A stretch of 64,000 nt of DNA from Nibribacter roseus (GTDB lineage: Bacteria; Bacteroidota; Bacteroidia; Cytophagales; Hymenobacteraceae): the NCBI RefSeq assembly GCF_042662225.1, contig NZ_JBHSYQ010000003.1, positions 2,210,373 through 2,274,372 of the forward strand. The letters are read 5' to 3'. The position numbers and the translations under genes are program-made. The notes below the pieces were generated by a model. That model had not been told where the DNA came from. It ran no database searches and saw only the letters and a program-made list of their open reading frames with translations. Each line of letters opens with the position of its first letter. The stretch's first letter is position 1. Below, piece after piece: positions 26,901 to 35,858 of the stretch.

Positions 26901-26956
26901 AATTGAACACGCAGCCAAACGTGACTTACTTAACTAAAATCAGAAATCAAGCTTAA
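23933..26956 (+). CDS. actB: Alternative complex III subunit ActB, molybdopterin-like and iron-sulfur protein
   Basis: About 1007 residues, a fusion of a catalytically silent molybdopterin oxidoreductase-like part (about 60-700) and a ferredoxin-like part (about 740-1000). A twin-arginine signal RRDFLKLLGFG lies near residue 50, followed by ASC, so Tat export and possibly lipidation. The C-terminal part has the four-cluster cysteine groups starting CIGCGTCTISC, CQHCNHAPCETVCP, CVGTRYCANNCP and CSFC..CAQSCP. Electrons pass from quinol to ActA through this chain. The ATG at 23933 was chosen over a TTG at 23924. It follows actA by 36 bp. Confidence 0.95.
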   Translation: MQETIKYWRGVEELNNTPEFQKHAHNEFPEFLPVSEAHGEDKSSTVAPRRDFLKLLGFGVAAATLASCESPVRKAIPYLHKPEEVEPGVPNWYASTYYMGDFYNSVLVKTREGRPIKIEGNTLSPITKGGTHARSQASLLNLYDNSRLKTPVVRDKDNKFADTTWDKIDQEVRTRLTGVQGKVVLVSNTIISPSTKTVIRDFGAQFPSFEHVTYDPKSAYALLRANGGVVPGYDFSKAKVIVSIGADFLGSWISPVEYSAQYVINRKVTAENPIMSRHFQFETFLTMTGANADVRVPIKPSEYAAVAAALYNGVAGGTGGTAIQAPNAAAAKQVEAAAKELLSNRGAALVVSDSNDPAVQALVTAMNSALGAEGSTINSGAPSFVRQGDDARMLRFIQEMNSGAVGAVIFYGANPVYDHPQSQQVVNGLKKVGVKISFSDRVDETAALVDYVCPDSHFLESWNDYEPKRGYLSLAQPAISPIFQTRQAQDTLLKWTGSTSDYYTVIQRNWAGIVGTAEGWDKAVHDGVASGTTGVHQPVSVTPITLAAAGVSVNKARPAAGNNAVELVIYEKVAIGTGQHTNNPWLQEMSDPTTKAVWDNYVTISSALAKELEIEQNDVVRVEAKGTSLELPALIQPGQTYKTIGIAVGYGRTNAGQAANNIGANVYPFVTVSDNALQYNNVVTITKVGAEKPIAQTQTHHTVMGRIVVQESTLAKYKQDPKSVTEYIKIATPDGPKNPQSVSLWQDYEYKNHHWGMVIDLNSCIGCGTCTISCQVENNVPVVGKQEVLNRREMHWLRIDRYYSSDATREDGGFEKMENPADNPAVIFQPMLCQHCNHAPCETVCPVAATMHSTEGLNQMVYNRCVGTRYCANNCPYKVRRFNWFNYANNEKFDYNMNDDLGKMVLNPDVTVRSRGVMEKCSFCVQRIQQGKLEAKKESRRPVDGEIVTACAQSCPTNAIIFGDMLDPNSQISQVLQREKGERAFHVLEELNTQPNVTYLTKIRNQA

Positions 26957-26974
26957 TTTAACTCATAAAGATAT

Positions 26975-28396
26975 ATGCAGCACGTATCTCCGATAAGAGA
27001 GCCTCTAGTAACTGGGGGTAAAACTTATGCAGACATTACGGAGGACGTTTGTCGGCAGGTGGAAGCCAAGCCGAACGTCCGCTGGATGATTGCGATGGGA
27101 GTTTCTTTGGTCTTCCTTGGTATCTTCCTTTATTCAGTATACCGCACCTTGTGGTTTGGTATAGGTGAGTGGGGCTTGAATAAAACAGTTGGTTGGGCAT
27201 GGGATATCACCAACTTCGTATGGTGGGTAGGTATTGGTCACGCCGGTACTCTAATATCAGCCATCTTGTTGTTGTTCCGTCAGAAATGGAGAACATCTAT
27301 CAACCGTGCGGCTGAGGCGATGACGATTTTCGCAGTAATCTGTGCGGCTATGTTCCCTGTATTGCACATGGGCCGTCCGTGGTTAGCTTACTGGGTGTTG
27401 CCTTTACCAAATACATTTGGTTCTCTTTGGGTGAACTTCAACTCACCACTTCTTTGGGACGTATTCGCGATCAGTACCTATTTCTCAGTTTCACTTGTAT
27501 TCTGGTACATAGGTCTGATTCCAGACTTCGCTACTATCAGAGATAGAGCCACTGGACCCATTGCCCGCAGAGCTTACGCTCTGTTGAGCATGAACTGGAC
27601 AGGTTCTGCGAAGCACTGGTCACGCTATGAGACTGTTTCATTGATTTTAGCTGGTTTAGCAACTCCTCTGGTACTTTCAGTTCACACTATTGTATCAATG
27701 GACTTTGCAACCTCGGTTATTCCAGGTTGGCACACGACTATCTTCCCTCCATACTTTGTGGCTGGTGCAATATTCTCAGGTTTTGCAATGGTATTAACCC
27801 TAATGATTATTACCAGAAAAGTTTTCAAACTGGAAGATTACATCACGCTGGAGCACGTAGAGTCCATGAACAAGGTAATTACCTTAACCGGATCTATTGT
27901 AGGGGTGGCATATATCACAGAATTCTTTATTGCCTGGTATTCAGGTGTGGAATATGAGCAGTATGCGTTTATTAACCGTGCTACCGGACCTTACTGGTGG
28001 GCTTACTGGTCAATGATGACTTGTAACGTAATTACGCCTCAGCTTTTCTGGTTCCGTGGAATTCGCCGCAGCTTAACTGCCACGTTCATTATTTCAATTT
28101 TTGTGAACATTGGTATGTGGTTTGAGCGCTTTGTAATTATCGTGACGTCATTGCACCGCGACTTCTTACCATCTAGCTGGGTAATGTTCTCTCCAACTGC
28201 CATTGATGTTGGGGTATATGTAGGTACTATGGGCTTGTTCTTTACCCTGTTCCTGCTGTTCGCTAAATTCTTCCCAGTAGTAAACATGGCTGAGGTTAAA
28301 TCAATTTTGAAATCGTCTTCTGGAATCAGCCACACTACGCACCCAGGAGCATCAATGCATGGCACAGCACCTAACAACTCTCACAAACATGACTAG
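26975..28396 (+). CDS. actC: Alternative complex III subunit ActC, NrfD-like membrane protein
   Basis: A 473-residue integral membrane protein of the NrfD/PsrC family with about ten helices; GHAGTLISAILLLFRQKWRT and VLHMGRPWLAYWVLPLPN are typical blocks. ActC and ActF form the quinol-binding and possible proton-path bundle of the complex. The C-terminus is His- and Ser-rich and cytoplasmic or periplasmic in placement (not determined). It overlaps actD by 8 bp. Confidence 0.95.
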   Translation: MQHVSPIREPLVTGGKTYADITEDVCRQVEAKPNVRWMIAMGVSLVFLGIFLYSVYRTLWFGIGEWGLNKTVGWAWDITNFVWWVGIGHAGTLISAILLLFRQKWRTSINRAAEAMTIFAVICAAMFPVLHMGRPWLAYWVLPLPNTFGSLWVNFNSPLLWDVFAISTYFSVSLVFWYIGLIPDFATIRDRATGPIARRAYALLSMNWTGSAKHWSRYETVSLILAGLATPLVLSVHTIVSMDFATSVIPGWHTTIFPPYFVAGAIFSGFAMVLTLMIITRKVFKLEDYITLEHVESMNKVITLTGSIVGVAYITEFFIAWYSGVEYEQYAFINRATGPYWWAYWSMMTCNVITPQLFWFRGIRRSLTATFIISIFVNIGMWFERFVIIVTSLHRDFLPSSWVMFSPTAIDVGVYVGTMGLFFTLFLLFAKFFPVVNMAEVKSILKSSSGISHTTHPGASMHGTAPNNSHKHD

Positions 28397-28913
28397 TAAG
28401 AAATATATACTCGGTGTATTTGACGACGAGGATGTGCTGCTGAACGCCATTGAAAAGACACGCGCGGCAGGCACTAAAATTTATGATGTGTTTTCTCCGT
28501 ACCCTATTCACGGAATAGATGATGTACTGGGGATACAGCGTTCAAGATTGCCTATCGTTGCTTTCTTCTGCGGACTTTGCGGTACTTCATTTGCCCTTTG
28601 GATGCAGATATGGATGCTAGGTTTTGACTGGCCAATGATCATTGGTGGTAAACCACACGTAGCGTTGCCAGCTTTCATTCCGGTAACGTTTGAATTAACT
28701 GTACTTTGTGCAGCTTTTGGTATGGTGATCACCTTCTTTGTCATTAGTGGTCTTCGCCCAACCTTAAAGGTGCCGGTGATGGATCTTCGTTCAACAGATG
28801 ACAAATACGTAATGGCCATTGAACTGAAAGAAGGCATCGATATCCAAAAATTAAATGATCTTCTCCGTTCTAACGGGGCTATTGAAGTTAACGAGAAGGA
28901 GGTAGTTAAATAA
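28389..28913 (+). CDS. actD: Alternative complex III subunit ActD (DUF3341)
   Basis: About 174 residues with two membrane helices (around LPIVAFFCGLCGTSFALWMQ and FELTVLCAAFGMVITFFVIS) and a conserved N-terminal segment KYILGVFDDEDVLLNAIEK. This matches DUF3341/ActD. The start was placed at the Met before TSKKYILGVF, overlapping actC by 8 bp, because the longer frame from 28359 only re-reads the actC end. It ends at TAATG shared with actE. Confidence 0.93.
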   Translation: MTSKKYILGVFDDEDVLLNAIEKTRAAGTKIYDVFSPYPIHGIDDVLGIQRSRLPIVAFFCGLCGTSFALWMQIWMLGFDWPMIIGGKPHVALPAFIPVTFELTVLCAAFGMVITFFVISGLRPTLKVPVMDLRSTDDKYVMAIELKEGIDIQKLNDLLRSNGAIEVNEKEVVK

Positions 28914-29635
28914 TGAACAGTTTGATGAAAATAGGAGCTAAAGCCTCCTTTGTACTTCTCTCTTCAGCATTCCTTTTCTCTTGCGGAAATGATCCGCAAG
29001 ATCCAGGATTGGAATATGCTCCAGACATGTACAATCACGTTGGGTATGAGCCTTTGAAGCAGATAGAAGGAAATAAAAACGCCATCAATCCACACGGAAT
29101 GAACATGCGTGTTCCTGCTTCAAACACCATAGCCAGAGGAAATTTAGGATTCTACACGCATATTTCTAAAGATAGTGCGGAAGTAGCAGGCCGGGAATTG
29201 AAGAATCCATTGGCAGCCAATTCGGCTAACCTTGGAGAAGGCAAAGTTTTATTCCAGCGTTTTTGCTCTCCTTGCCATGGACAAGAAGGAGCGGGAGACG
29301 GACTAGTCGGAGCAAAATTCAAAGGCGTTCCTAACTTTACCCAAGGCCGCTACGCTTCTTTACCAGACGGACACATCTATCACGTGATCCAGAACGGAAG
29401 AGGTAGAATGATGCCACACGGCACACAAGTAAACCCTGAAGAGCGCTGGAAAATAGCCATGTATGTGCGCCAGTTGCAAAAAGGAATAGTTGATGTGGCG
29501 GAGGATGAGGCAACTGAAAAGCAAGGCTCATTAGTGACAGATGCACCAGCAGGCGCAAGCACTAATTCTCAGGCAGACGGTTCCAATCCTGTTACTGGTA
29601 CTCTAACCCATCCTACAAAGGATATTCGTGATTAA
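28913..29635 (+). CDS. actE: Alternative complex III subunit ActE, monoheme cytochrome c lipoprotein
   Basis: A 240-residue lipoprotein: lipobox LFSC with Cys24, then a cytochrome c domain with CSPCH (Cys118, Cys121, His122) and a probable axial Met in GRGRMMPHG. ActE relays electrons from the complex towards the oxidase. The tail after residue ~200 is acidic and low in complexity. Its ATG overlaps the actD stop codon by one base. Confidence 0.95.
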   Translation: MNSLMKIGAKASFVLLSSAFLFSCGNDPQDPGLEYAPDMYNHVGYEPLKQIEGNKNAINPHGMNMRVPASNTIARGNLGFYTHISKDSAEVAGRELKNPLAANSANLGEGKVLFQRFCSPCHGQEGAGDGLVGAKFKGVPNFTQGRYASLPDGHIYHVIQNGRGRMMPHGTQVNPEERWKIAMYVRQLQKGIVDVAEDEATEKQGSLVTDAPAGASTNSQADGSNPVTGTLTHPTKDIRD

Positions 29636-29653
29636 CCTTAAAAGGTAATTTAA

Positions 29654-30931
29654 ATGATAACTGAAGAAAGATTTAGTATTTCTAAAAGAAGCACCAACAG
29701 GTTCTTCTTCATGATAGCTATTGGGTTGGTACTGTTAGTAGCCGGTCTCATTATTGCTGCTACCTCTGGCGGTGGTCATGGAGAAGAACACGGTGCCGAA
29801 GCTGGACATCATGCGGCAGGATGGGGACAGCGTTTGCTTGCTAACCTTTGGATGAACAATGTTTATTTTACAGGTATAGCAGTTGTAGGTGTTTTGTTTA
29901 TCGCTATTCAATATGTGGCATATGCAGGTTGGTCTGTAGCAATAAAAAGGGTACCTGAAGCGATAGGTGCTTATTTACCTGTAGGCGGTATCATCATGGT
30001 GTTGGTGTTTTTACTTCCAATCATCTTTACCGGGCATAACACCTTGTTTCACTGGACTGACCATGCCGTTACAGATCCCACTAATGATCAATATGACCCT
30101 GTTATAGCAGGCAAATCAGGATACTTGAACGTAATTTTCTACACCATTAGAATGGTAGCCTATTTTGTTCTGTGGTTCCTGTTTTACAAGTGGTTGAGAA
30201 GAGAATCATTGGCTGAAGATTTGAATGGTGGTTTAAATCATTATAACAAAAGCATTACTCTAGGTGCTGCTTTCCTTGTAATATTTGGAGTAACTTCTTC
30301 AATGGCAGCCTGGGATTGGGTAATGTCTATCGATACACACTGGTTTAGTACCATGTTTGGTTGGTATGTATTTGCTAGTTGGTGGGTTTCTGGCTTAGCA
30401 GCTATTACATTAACCATTATCTTCTTAAAGCAGATGGGTTACCTTAAAATGGTAACATCTAATCACCTGCATGACTTAGGAAAATTCCTGTTCGGGTTCA
30501 GTATTTTCTGGACATATATCTGGTTCTCTCAATTCATGCTTTATTGGTATGCTAACATACCGGAAGAAGCTATCTATTTTATAGAGCGTTTAGGGGGTAA
30601 CAATAACCACTATACCTGGATATTCTTTTTCAACCTGCTCATAAACTTTGCTTTCCCTTTCCTTGTTCTAATGACAAGAGATGCGAAGCGTCAGATGCTT
30701 ATGCTGAAGATAGTTTGTATCGCTATCTTGATCGGTCACTGGTTTGACTTTTATATGATGATTATGCCAGGAGCCATGCGCGAAGAGGGAGGATTTGGTT
30801 TGATAGAATTAGGTACAGCTTTGACTTTCTTAGGACTATTCTTGTGGAGATATACCTCAGAATTGACAAAGGCTAATTTGGTTCCTCTGAACCACCCTTT
30901 CCTGGATGAAAGTGTTCATCACCACGTTTAA
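29654..30931 (+). CDS. actF: Alternative complex III subunit ActF, NrfD-like membrane protein
   Basis: A 425-residue integral membrane protein with about ten helices, paralogous to ActC. Landmarks are MSIDTHWFSTMFGWYVFAS, NHLHDLGKFLFGFSIFWTYI and the His-rich loop GGGHGEEHGAEAGHH near residue 45. It completes the membrane part of alternative complex III and ends 24 bp before the oxidase genes. Confidence 0.95.
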   Translation: MITEERFSISKRSTNRFFFMIAIGLVLLVAGLIIAATSGGGHGEEHGAEAGHHAAGWGQRLLANLWMNNVYFTGIAVVGVLFIAIQYVAYAGWSVAIKRVPEAIGAYLPVGGIIMVLVFLLPIIFTGHNTLFHWTDHAVTDPTNDQYDPVIAGKSGYLNVIFYTIRMVAYFVLWFLFYKWLRRESLAEDLNGGLNHYNKSITLGAAFLVIFGVTSSMAAWDWVMSIDTHWFSTMFGWYVFASWWVSGLAAITLTIIFLKQMGYLKMVTSNHLHDLGKFLFGFSIFWTYIWFSQFMLYWYANIPEEAIYFIERLGGNNNHYTWIFFFNLLINFAFPFLVLMTRDAKRQMLMLKIVCIAILIGHWFDFYMMIMPGAMREEGGFGLIELGTALTFLGLFLWRYTSELTKANLVPLNHPFLDESVHHHV

Positions 30932-30955
30932 GATTTCATTTAAAAGACTCGGATA

Positions 30956-32002
30956 ATGATTACGATTGCTGTAGCACTATCAATCATCCTTTTATTAGTC
31001 ATCCTCTATCTTTTGTTTAGAATCCAGGTATTGGCTTCTATTTTCAAAGGAAGTTACCGGCGTGACGTTGGCAAGAGCAACAAGGTAAATGCCATTCTTT
31101 TGCTCGCTTTCTTTATAGTAATGGGTGGCCTGTTTGTATGGTCATTTGTAGCTGCTAAAGAAGATATGATTTTGCCTTTGGCTTCGGCCCATGGTGATGA
31201 ACTGGATAGTATGTTCTGGTTAACCATGGCGGTTATTGGAATTGTGTTTGTTATTACCCATATACTTTTGTTCGTGTATTCTTACAAATACCAACATCAG
31301 GATGGCAAAAGAGCTTACTATTACCCACATAACAACAAGATTGAAATTATCTGGACGGTAATTCCGGCTGTTGTAATGGCGCTATTGGTATTCTCTGGAT
31401 GGAAAACCTGGGCCAAAATTACTAGCCCAGCCCCAGCTGAGTCTGTGATGGTTGAGGTGATGGGTAAGCAGTTTAACTGGATGGTGCGTTACCCAGGTAA
31501 TGATAACAAGTTAGGCTTGGTAAAGCACACCCTGATTAATGCAAACAATGAGTTTGGTATAGATTACTCTGATCAAAACGCACAGGATGACTTTATGGCT
31601 GATCCTACTGCCTTCAGAGTACCAAAGGGTAAACCAGTATTATTGAAGATTAGATCACGTGATGTAATTCACAGTGTTTTCCTTCCTCACTTCAGAGTGA
31701 AAATGGATGCGGTGCCAGGTATGCCTACTACTTTCTGGTTTATCCCAACCAAAACTACAGCAGAAATGCAGACGGAAACAGGTAACCCTAATTTCCAATA
31801 TGAATTAGCCTGTACTGAGGTCTGTGGTAGAGGACACTTCGCTATGAAGATGATCATGGTGGTAGAAGAGCCTGAAGACTACGATGCTTGGATTGCTGAA
31901 CAAAGCAAGAAAACCTTTGTATCACAACAGGCAGCTCCTGCTGCAGGTGAGGAACAGGCAGTAGCCACGAATGGGGCAGGTTCAACCGAACCAGCTCAAT
32001 AA
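30956..32002 (+). CDS. coxB: Cytochrome c oxidase subunit II
   Basis: A 348-residue subunit II. Three hydrophobic segments lie in the first ~150 residues, one more than the classic two. The CuA domain follows, with ligands in VIHSVFLPHF and CTEVCGRGHFAMKM (Cys-x3-Cys-x3-His-x3-Met). There is no fused cytochrome c domain, so this is an aa3 and not a caa3 type; ActE or the ActA monoheme domain could be the electron donor. The C-terminal tail is Ala/Glu-rich. Confidence 0.96.
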   Translation: MITIAVALSIILLLVILYLLFRIQVLASIFKGSYRRDVGKSNKVNAILLLAFFIVMGGLFVWSFVAAKEDMILPLASAHGDELDSMFWLTMAVIGIVFVITHILLFVYSYKYQHQDGKRAYYYPHNNKIEIIWTVIPAVVMALLVFSGWKTWAKITSPAPAESVMVEVMGKQFNWMVRYPGNDNKLGLVKHTLINANNEFGIDYSDQNAQDDFMADPTAFRVPKGKPVLLKIRSRDVIHSVFLPHFRVKMDAVPGMPTTFWFIPTKTTAEMQTETGNPNFQYELACTEVCGRGHFAMKMIMVVEEPEDYDAWIAEQSKKTFVSQQAAPAAGEEQAVATNGAGSTEPAQ

Positions 32003-32031
32003 GAATAGTTATAATCTTTTAAAAGTATTGT

Positions 32032-33861
32032 ATGTCTAGCACGGATATTTCATTACATAATGATGTGCACTCAGGGCACGATGAGCATCATGATGACCAT
32101 CATGACCAAAGCTTTATCGAGAAGTACATCTTTAGTCAAGACCATAAGGTAATTGCGAAGCAATTCTTATTTGCTGGTATTTTCTGGGCTATTATCGGAG
32201 GTACTCTATCAAGTTTGTTCCGTATGCAGCTCGGTTTTCCTGAGGCAACCTTTACTTTTCTGGAGCCTCTCTTAGGTAAGTGGGTTGAAGGAGGAAAGCT
32301 TGATCCGAACTTTTACCTTGCCTTAGTAACTATGCACGGTACCATCATGGTATTCTTTGTGTTGACGGCTGGGTTGAGTGGTACCTTCAGTAACTTTTTG
32401 ATTCCATTACAATTAGGAGCCCGTGATATGGCTTCTGGTTTTATGAACATGTTATCTTTCTGGTTTTTCTTTATTGCCAGCATTATCATGTTCTACTCTC
32501 TATTCTTAGAAACAGGACCAGCTGCGGGTGGTTGGACTGTTTACCCACCATTGAGTGCTTTGCCACAGGCTATACCAGGTTCTGGCGCGGGTATGACTTT
32601 GTGGTTGGTGAGCATGGCCATTTTCATTGTGTCACAGTTATTGGGTGGTGTCAACTATATTACAACTGTAATCAACCTGCGGACGCGTGGTATGTCAATG
32701 GCTAAAATGCCCCTTACTATCTGGGCGTTTTTCTTGACTGCAGTACTTGGACTTTTAGCTTTCCCTGTTCTGTTTTCTGCTGCTTTGTTGTTGATATTTG
32801 ACCGTAGCTTTGGCACTAGTTTCTTCTTGTCAGATATTTATGTAGCTGGTGAAGCTCTTACCCACACAGGTGGTAGCCCCATCTTGTTCCAGCACTTATT
32901 CTGGTTCCTTGGTCACCCCGAGGTATACATCGTTATTCTACCAACCTTTGGTATTGTATCAGAAGTAATCTCTACCTGTGCTCGTAAGCCAATTTTCGGT
33001 TACCGTGCTATGATCGGTTCAATGTTGGGTATCGCCTTACTTTCCTTCGTAGTATGGGCTCACCACATGTTCGTTTCAGGTATGAATCCTTTCCTTGGGT
33101 CTGTGTTCATGTTCCTGACCTTGATTATTGCTGTGCCATCAGCTGTGAAAGTGTTTAACTGGATCGCTACTATCTGGAGAGGTAATATCAACTTCACTCC
33201 AGCTATGTTGTATTCCATAGCATTCGTTTCACTCTTCATTTCTGGTGGTGTAACTGGTATTATCTTAGGTAACTCTGCGTTAGATATTCAGTTACATGAT
33301 ACCTACTTCGTAGTAGCTCACTTCCACTTGGTTATGGGTAGTGCGGCTTTCTTCGGAATGTTTGCAGGTGTTTATCACTGGTTCCCTAAAATGTTTGGCC
33401 GCATGATGGATGAAAAGCTTGGCTACGTGCACTTCTGGATTACTTTCATCTGTGCGTACCTGATCTTCATGCCGATGCACTACATGGGTATTGCTGGTTT
33501 CCCTAGAAGATACTATACCTGGACTGGCTTTGACACGTTCAGTACCTTCCTTGATATGAACTCTTTCATCACCATAGCGGCGATTGTAGTGTTTGTAGGT
33601 CAATTTATCTTCTTATTTAACTTCTTCTATAGCATCTTCAGAGGAAGACGTGCTACTGAGAACCCTTGGAAGTCGAATACTTTAGAATGGACTACTCCTG
33701 TTAATCCAGGACATGGTAACTGGCCAGGTCCGCTTCCTGTAGTATACAGATGGCCCTATGACTATAGCAAGCCAGGTGCTCAGGAAGATTTTATTCCGCA
33801 GAACGTACCTTTCTCTCAAACGGCATCCTCTAATTTGCCGCATGAGAGAGATTTCGAATAA
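32032..33861 (+). CDS. coxA: Cytochrome c oxidase subunit I (A1-type heme-copper oxidase)
   Basis: A 609-residue subunit I with 12 or more helices. All metal ligands are present: TMHGTI (low-spin heme), GHPEVYI (CuB His, cross-linked Tyr and the D-channel Glu), WAHHMF (CuB His pair) and VAHFHLVMG (heme a and a3 His). GHPEVY marks an A1-type proton-pumping enzyme. The cytoplasmic N-terminus is strikingly His/Asp-rich (HSGHDEHHDDHHDQS), which could bind metal. Confidence 0.97.
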   Translation: MSSTDISLHNDVHSGHDEHHDDHHDQSFIEKYIFSQDHKVIAKQFLFAGIFWAIIGGTLSSLFRMQLGFPEATFTFLEPLLGKWVEGGKLDPNFYLALVTMHGTIMVFFVLTAGLSGTFSNFLIPLQLGARDMASGFMNMLSFWFFFIASIIMFYSLFLETGPAAGGWTVYPPLSALPQAIPGSGAGMTLWLVSMAIFIVSQLLGGVNYITTVINLRTRGMSMAKMPLTIWAFFLTAVLGLLAFPVLFSAALLLIFDRSFGTSFFLSDIYVAGEALTHTGGSPILFQHLFWFLGHPEVYIVILPTFGIVSEVISTCARKPIFGYRAMIGSMLGIALLSFVVWAHHMFVSGMNPFLGSVFMFLTLIIAVPSAVKVFNWIATIWRGNINFTPAMLYSIAFVSLFISGGVTGIILGNSALDIQLHDTYFVVAHFHLVMGSAAFFGMFAGVYHWFPKMFGRMMDEKLGYVHFWITFICAYLIFMPMHYMGIAGFPRRYYTWTGFDTFSTFLDMNSFITIAAIVVFVGQFIFLFNFFYSIFRGRRATENPWKSNTLEWTTPVNPGHGNWPGPLPVVYRWPYDYSKPGAQEDFIPQNVPFSQTASSNLPHERDFE

Positions 33862-33864
33862 CGA

Positions 33865-34944
33865 ATGAAGAATAAATCTTTTAGTAGTAAAAGGTTTAGA
33901 AATATAGGAGTACTTACTGTTGCTTCTGTATATTTTTTAATCTTAGTAGGGGGGATCGTCCGCAGCACAGGTTCAGGTATGGGATGTCCAGACTGGCCGA
34001 AGTGTTTCGGGTCGTGGGTCCCCCCCACTAGTTTAGAAGAGTTACCATCTGATTATTTAGAGGCATATAAGGAAAAGCGGTTACAGAAGAATGAGCGCAT
34101 AGCTAAGCTGCTTCACTCTTTGGGTTTTTCTGAAACTTCTCAACAAATTCTGTCTCATCCCTACCAGTTTTTAGAAACGGAATTTAACGTTACTAAAACA
34201 TGGATTGAGTATGTGAACAGACTGGTAGGAGCTGTTATTGGTCTTCTGATTCTGCTTACAGTAGTATATGCTTTACCGTATAGGGTAACAGACCCTAAGA
34301 TCTTCTGGGGTTCAGTGGTATCTTTAATTCTTGTTGGTTTCCAAGGCTGGCTGGGTTCTTTGGTGGTTTCTACCAATCTTTTGCCAGAAATGGTGACCAT
34401 TCATATGGCCTTGGCTTTAGTTCTGTTAGCACTTCTGATTTATGTGGTGTTAAGATCACAACGAGAGCAAGTAGTTCAATTAAGTTTAACAGGCTCTGCA
34501 ACAATCAAAGGTATTATCATACTGACATTGATCTTGTCTTTTGTGCAGATCATCATAGGCACTCAAGTAAGAGAACAAGTAGACATAGTAGCTTTTGATC
34601 TGAATAATCAGGGTCGTGAATTATGGATTGACAGACTGGGGAGATCTTTTTATGTGCACCGTTCTCTTTCTATACTTGTAGTGCTGCTTAATGTGGCTCT
34701 TTATTTATTAGTAAAGAAACTGAAGCATAAGGTACTGCTGAATATAGCGGCCTGGGTGTTGATAGTGATAGGAATGGAAATTGTTTTGGGGATAGTACTA
34801 GCTTATTTTGCTTTGCCTGCATTTGCTCAGCCTCTGCATTTGCTGTTAGGTACTCTGTTATTTGGGTTGCAGTTTTTGTTGCTGGTCTACTATTACTATG
34901 CCCAAAAAAGGATGTATAACCCAAAGCCTGAATTGGTGGCGTAA
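33865..34944 (+). CDS. ctaA: Heme A synthase
   Basis: A 359-residue COX15/CtaA protein with about eight helices in two pseudo-repeats. It opens with VGGIVRSTGSGMGCPDWPKC, typical of the family, and carries heme-ligand-type His in VTIHMALAL, YVHRSLS and QPLHLLLG. It oxidises the C8 methyl of heme O to give heme A for CoxA. It starts 4 bp after the coxA stop codon. Confidence 0.95.
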   Translation: MKNKSFSSKRFRNIGVLTVASVYFLILVGGIVRSTGSGMGCPDWPKCFGSWVPPTSLEELPSDYLEAYKEKRLQKNERIAKLLHSLGFSETSQQILSHPYQFLETEFNVTKTWIEYVNRLVGAVIGLLILLTVVYALPYRVTDPKIFWGSVVSLILVGFQGWLGSLVVSTNLLPEMVTIHMALALVLLALLIYVVLRSQREQVVQLSLTGSATIKGIIILTLILSFVQIIIGTQVREQVDIVAFDLNNQGRELWIDRLGRSFYVHRSLSILVVLLNVALYLLVKKLKHKVLLNIAAWVLIVIGMEIVLGIVLAYFALPAFAQPLHLLLGTLLFGLQFLLLVYYYYAQKRMYNPKPELVA

Positions 34945-34952
34945 AAACAATT

Positions 34953-35849
34953 ATGTACGTACAAGACGTTACAGCTAGTGCCCAGACATCATCGGCCATG
35001 AGTAAAGCAAGCGCATATTTTCAACTTATCAAGTTTAGGCTTTCGGCTACGGTTGCTTTTTCTAGTGCTATTGGTTTTTTACTTGGTAGACCAGATGCTA
35101 ACTGGGTAAACACAGCTTTAATAATGTTAGGTGGCTTGTTGGTTACTGGTTCCGCTAATATCATTAATCAGATTCTAGAGAAAGACCTGGATAAAATGAT
35201 GAAGCGTACAGCTAAGCGCCCGTTGCCGAAAGATATACTTACAGTAAGAGAAGCTACTATTTATTGTGTTCTATTAGGTATAGCAGGAGTTAGTTTACTT
35301 GGGCTATATTTCAATTGGTTAGCGGCTGCTCTTTCTTTTCTGTCTTTGTTGCTGTATGGTTTCTTCTATACACCCCTAAAGCGGATTTCTCCAATTTGTG
35401 TTTTCGTTGGAGCTATACCTGGCGCATTGCCTCCATTGATTGGTTGGGTAGCAGGTACAGGGTATATAGGAGTAGAAGCCTGGATTTTGTTTGGAATACA
35501 ATTTATCTGGCAGTTTCCACACTTTTGGGCTATTGCCTGGGTTTTAGATGAAGATTATAAAAAGGCGGGCTTCAAGATGCTACCTATGGCTGGTGGCAAA
35601 AATCTGAAGACTGCTGTTCAGATAATGATTTACACGCTATTGCTTATTCCATTGGGGCTATTGCCTCTGCAGTTTGGGATGGCGGGTAAAACATCTGCAT
35701 TTATTGCTGTTGTATGTGGGGTTCTTTTTTTAATGCAGACGTTCTATCTAATGCTTACCTGTTCTAAACGGGCGGCTATGAACATTATGTTTGGTTCCTT
35801 TTTGTACCTGCCAATTGTTCAAATAGCCTTTGTAGTAGATAGACTTTAA
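34953..35849 (+). CDS. ctaB: Protoheme IX farnesyltransferase (heme O synthase)
   Basis: A 298-residue UbiA-superfamily prenyltransferase with about nine helices. The first Asp motif lies in NQILEKDLDKMMKRTAKRPL and the second region in WVLDEDYKKAGFKMLP; YTPLKR is also typical. It adds a farnesyl group to heme B, feeding CtaA. It lies 8 bp after ctaA. Confidence 0.95.
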   Translation: MYVQDVTASAQTSSAMSKASAYFQLIKFRLSATVAFSSAIGFLLGRPDANWVNTALIMLGGLLVTGSANIINQILEKDLDKMMKRTAKRPLPKDILTVREATIYCVLLGIAGVSLLGLYFNWLAAALSFLSLLLYGFFYTPLKRISPICVFVGAIPGALPPLIGWVAGTGYIGVEAWILFGIQFIWQFPHFWAIAWVLDEDYKKAGFKMLPMAGGKNLKTAVQIMIYTLLLIPLGLLPLQFGMAGKTSAFIAVVCGVLFLMQTFYLMLTCSKRAAMNIMFGSFLYLPIVQIAFVVDRL

Positions 35850-35858
35850 TAGAGTAAT

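Noticed and set aside
28359..28388. Upstream start for actD
   Set aside because: The extra ten residues re-read the actC 3' end; the Met before TSKKYILGVF gives the typical family N-terminus.
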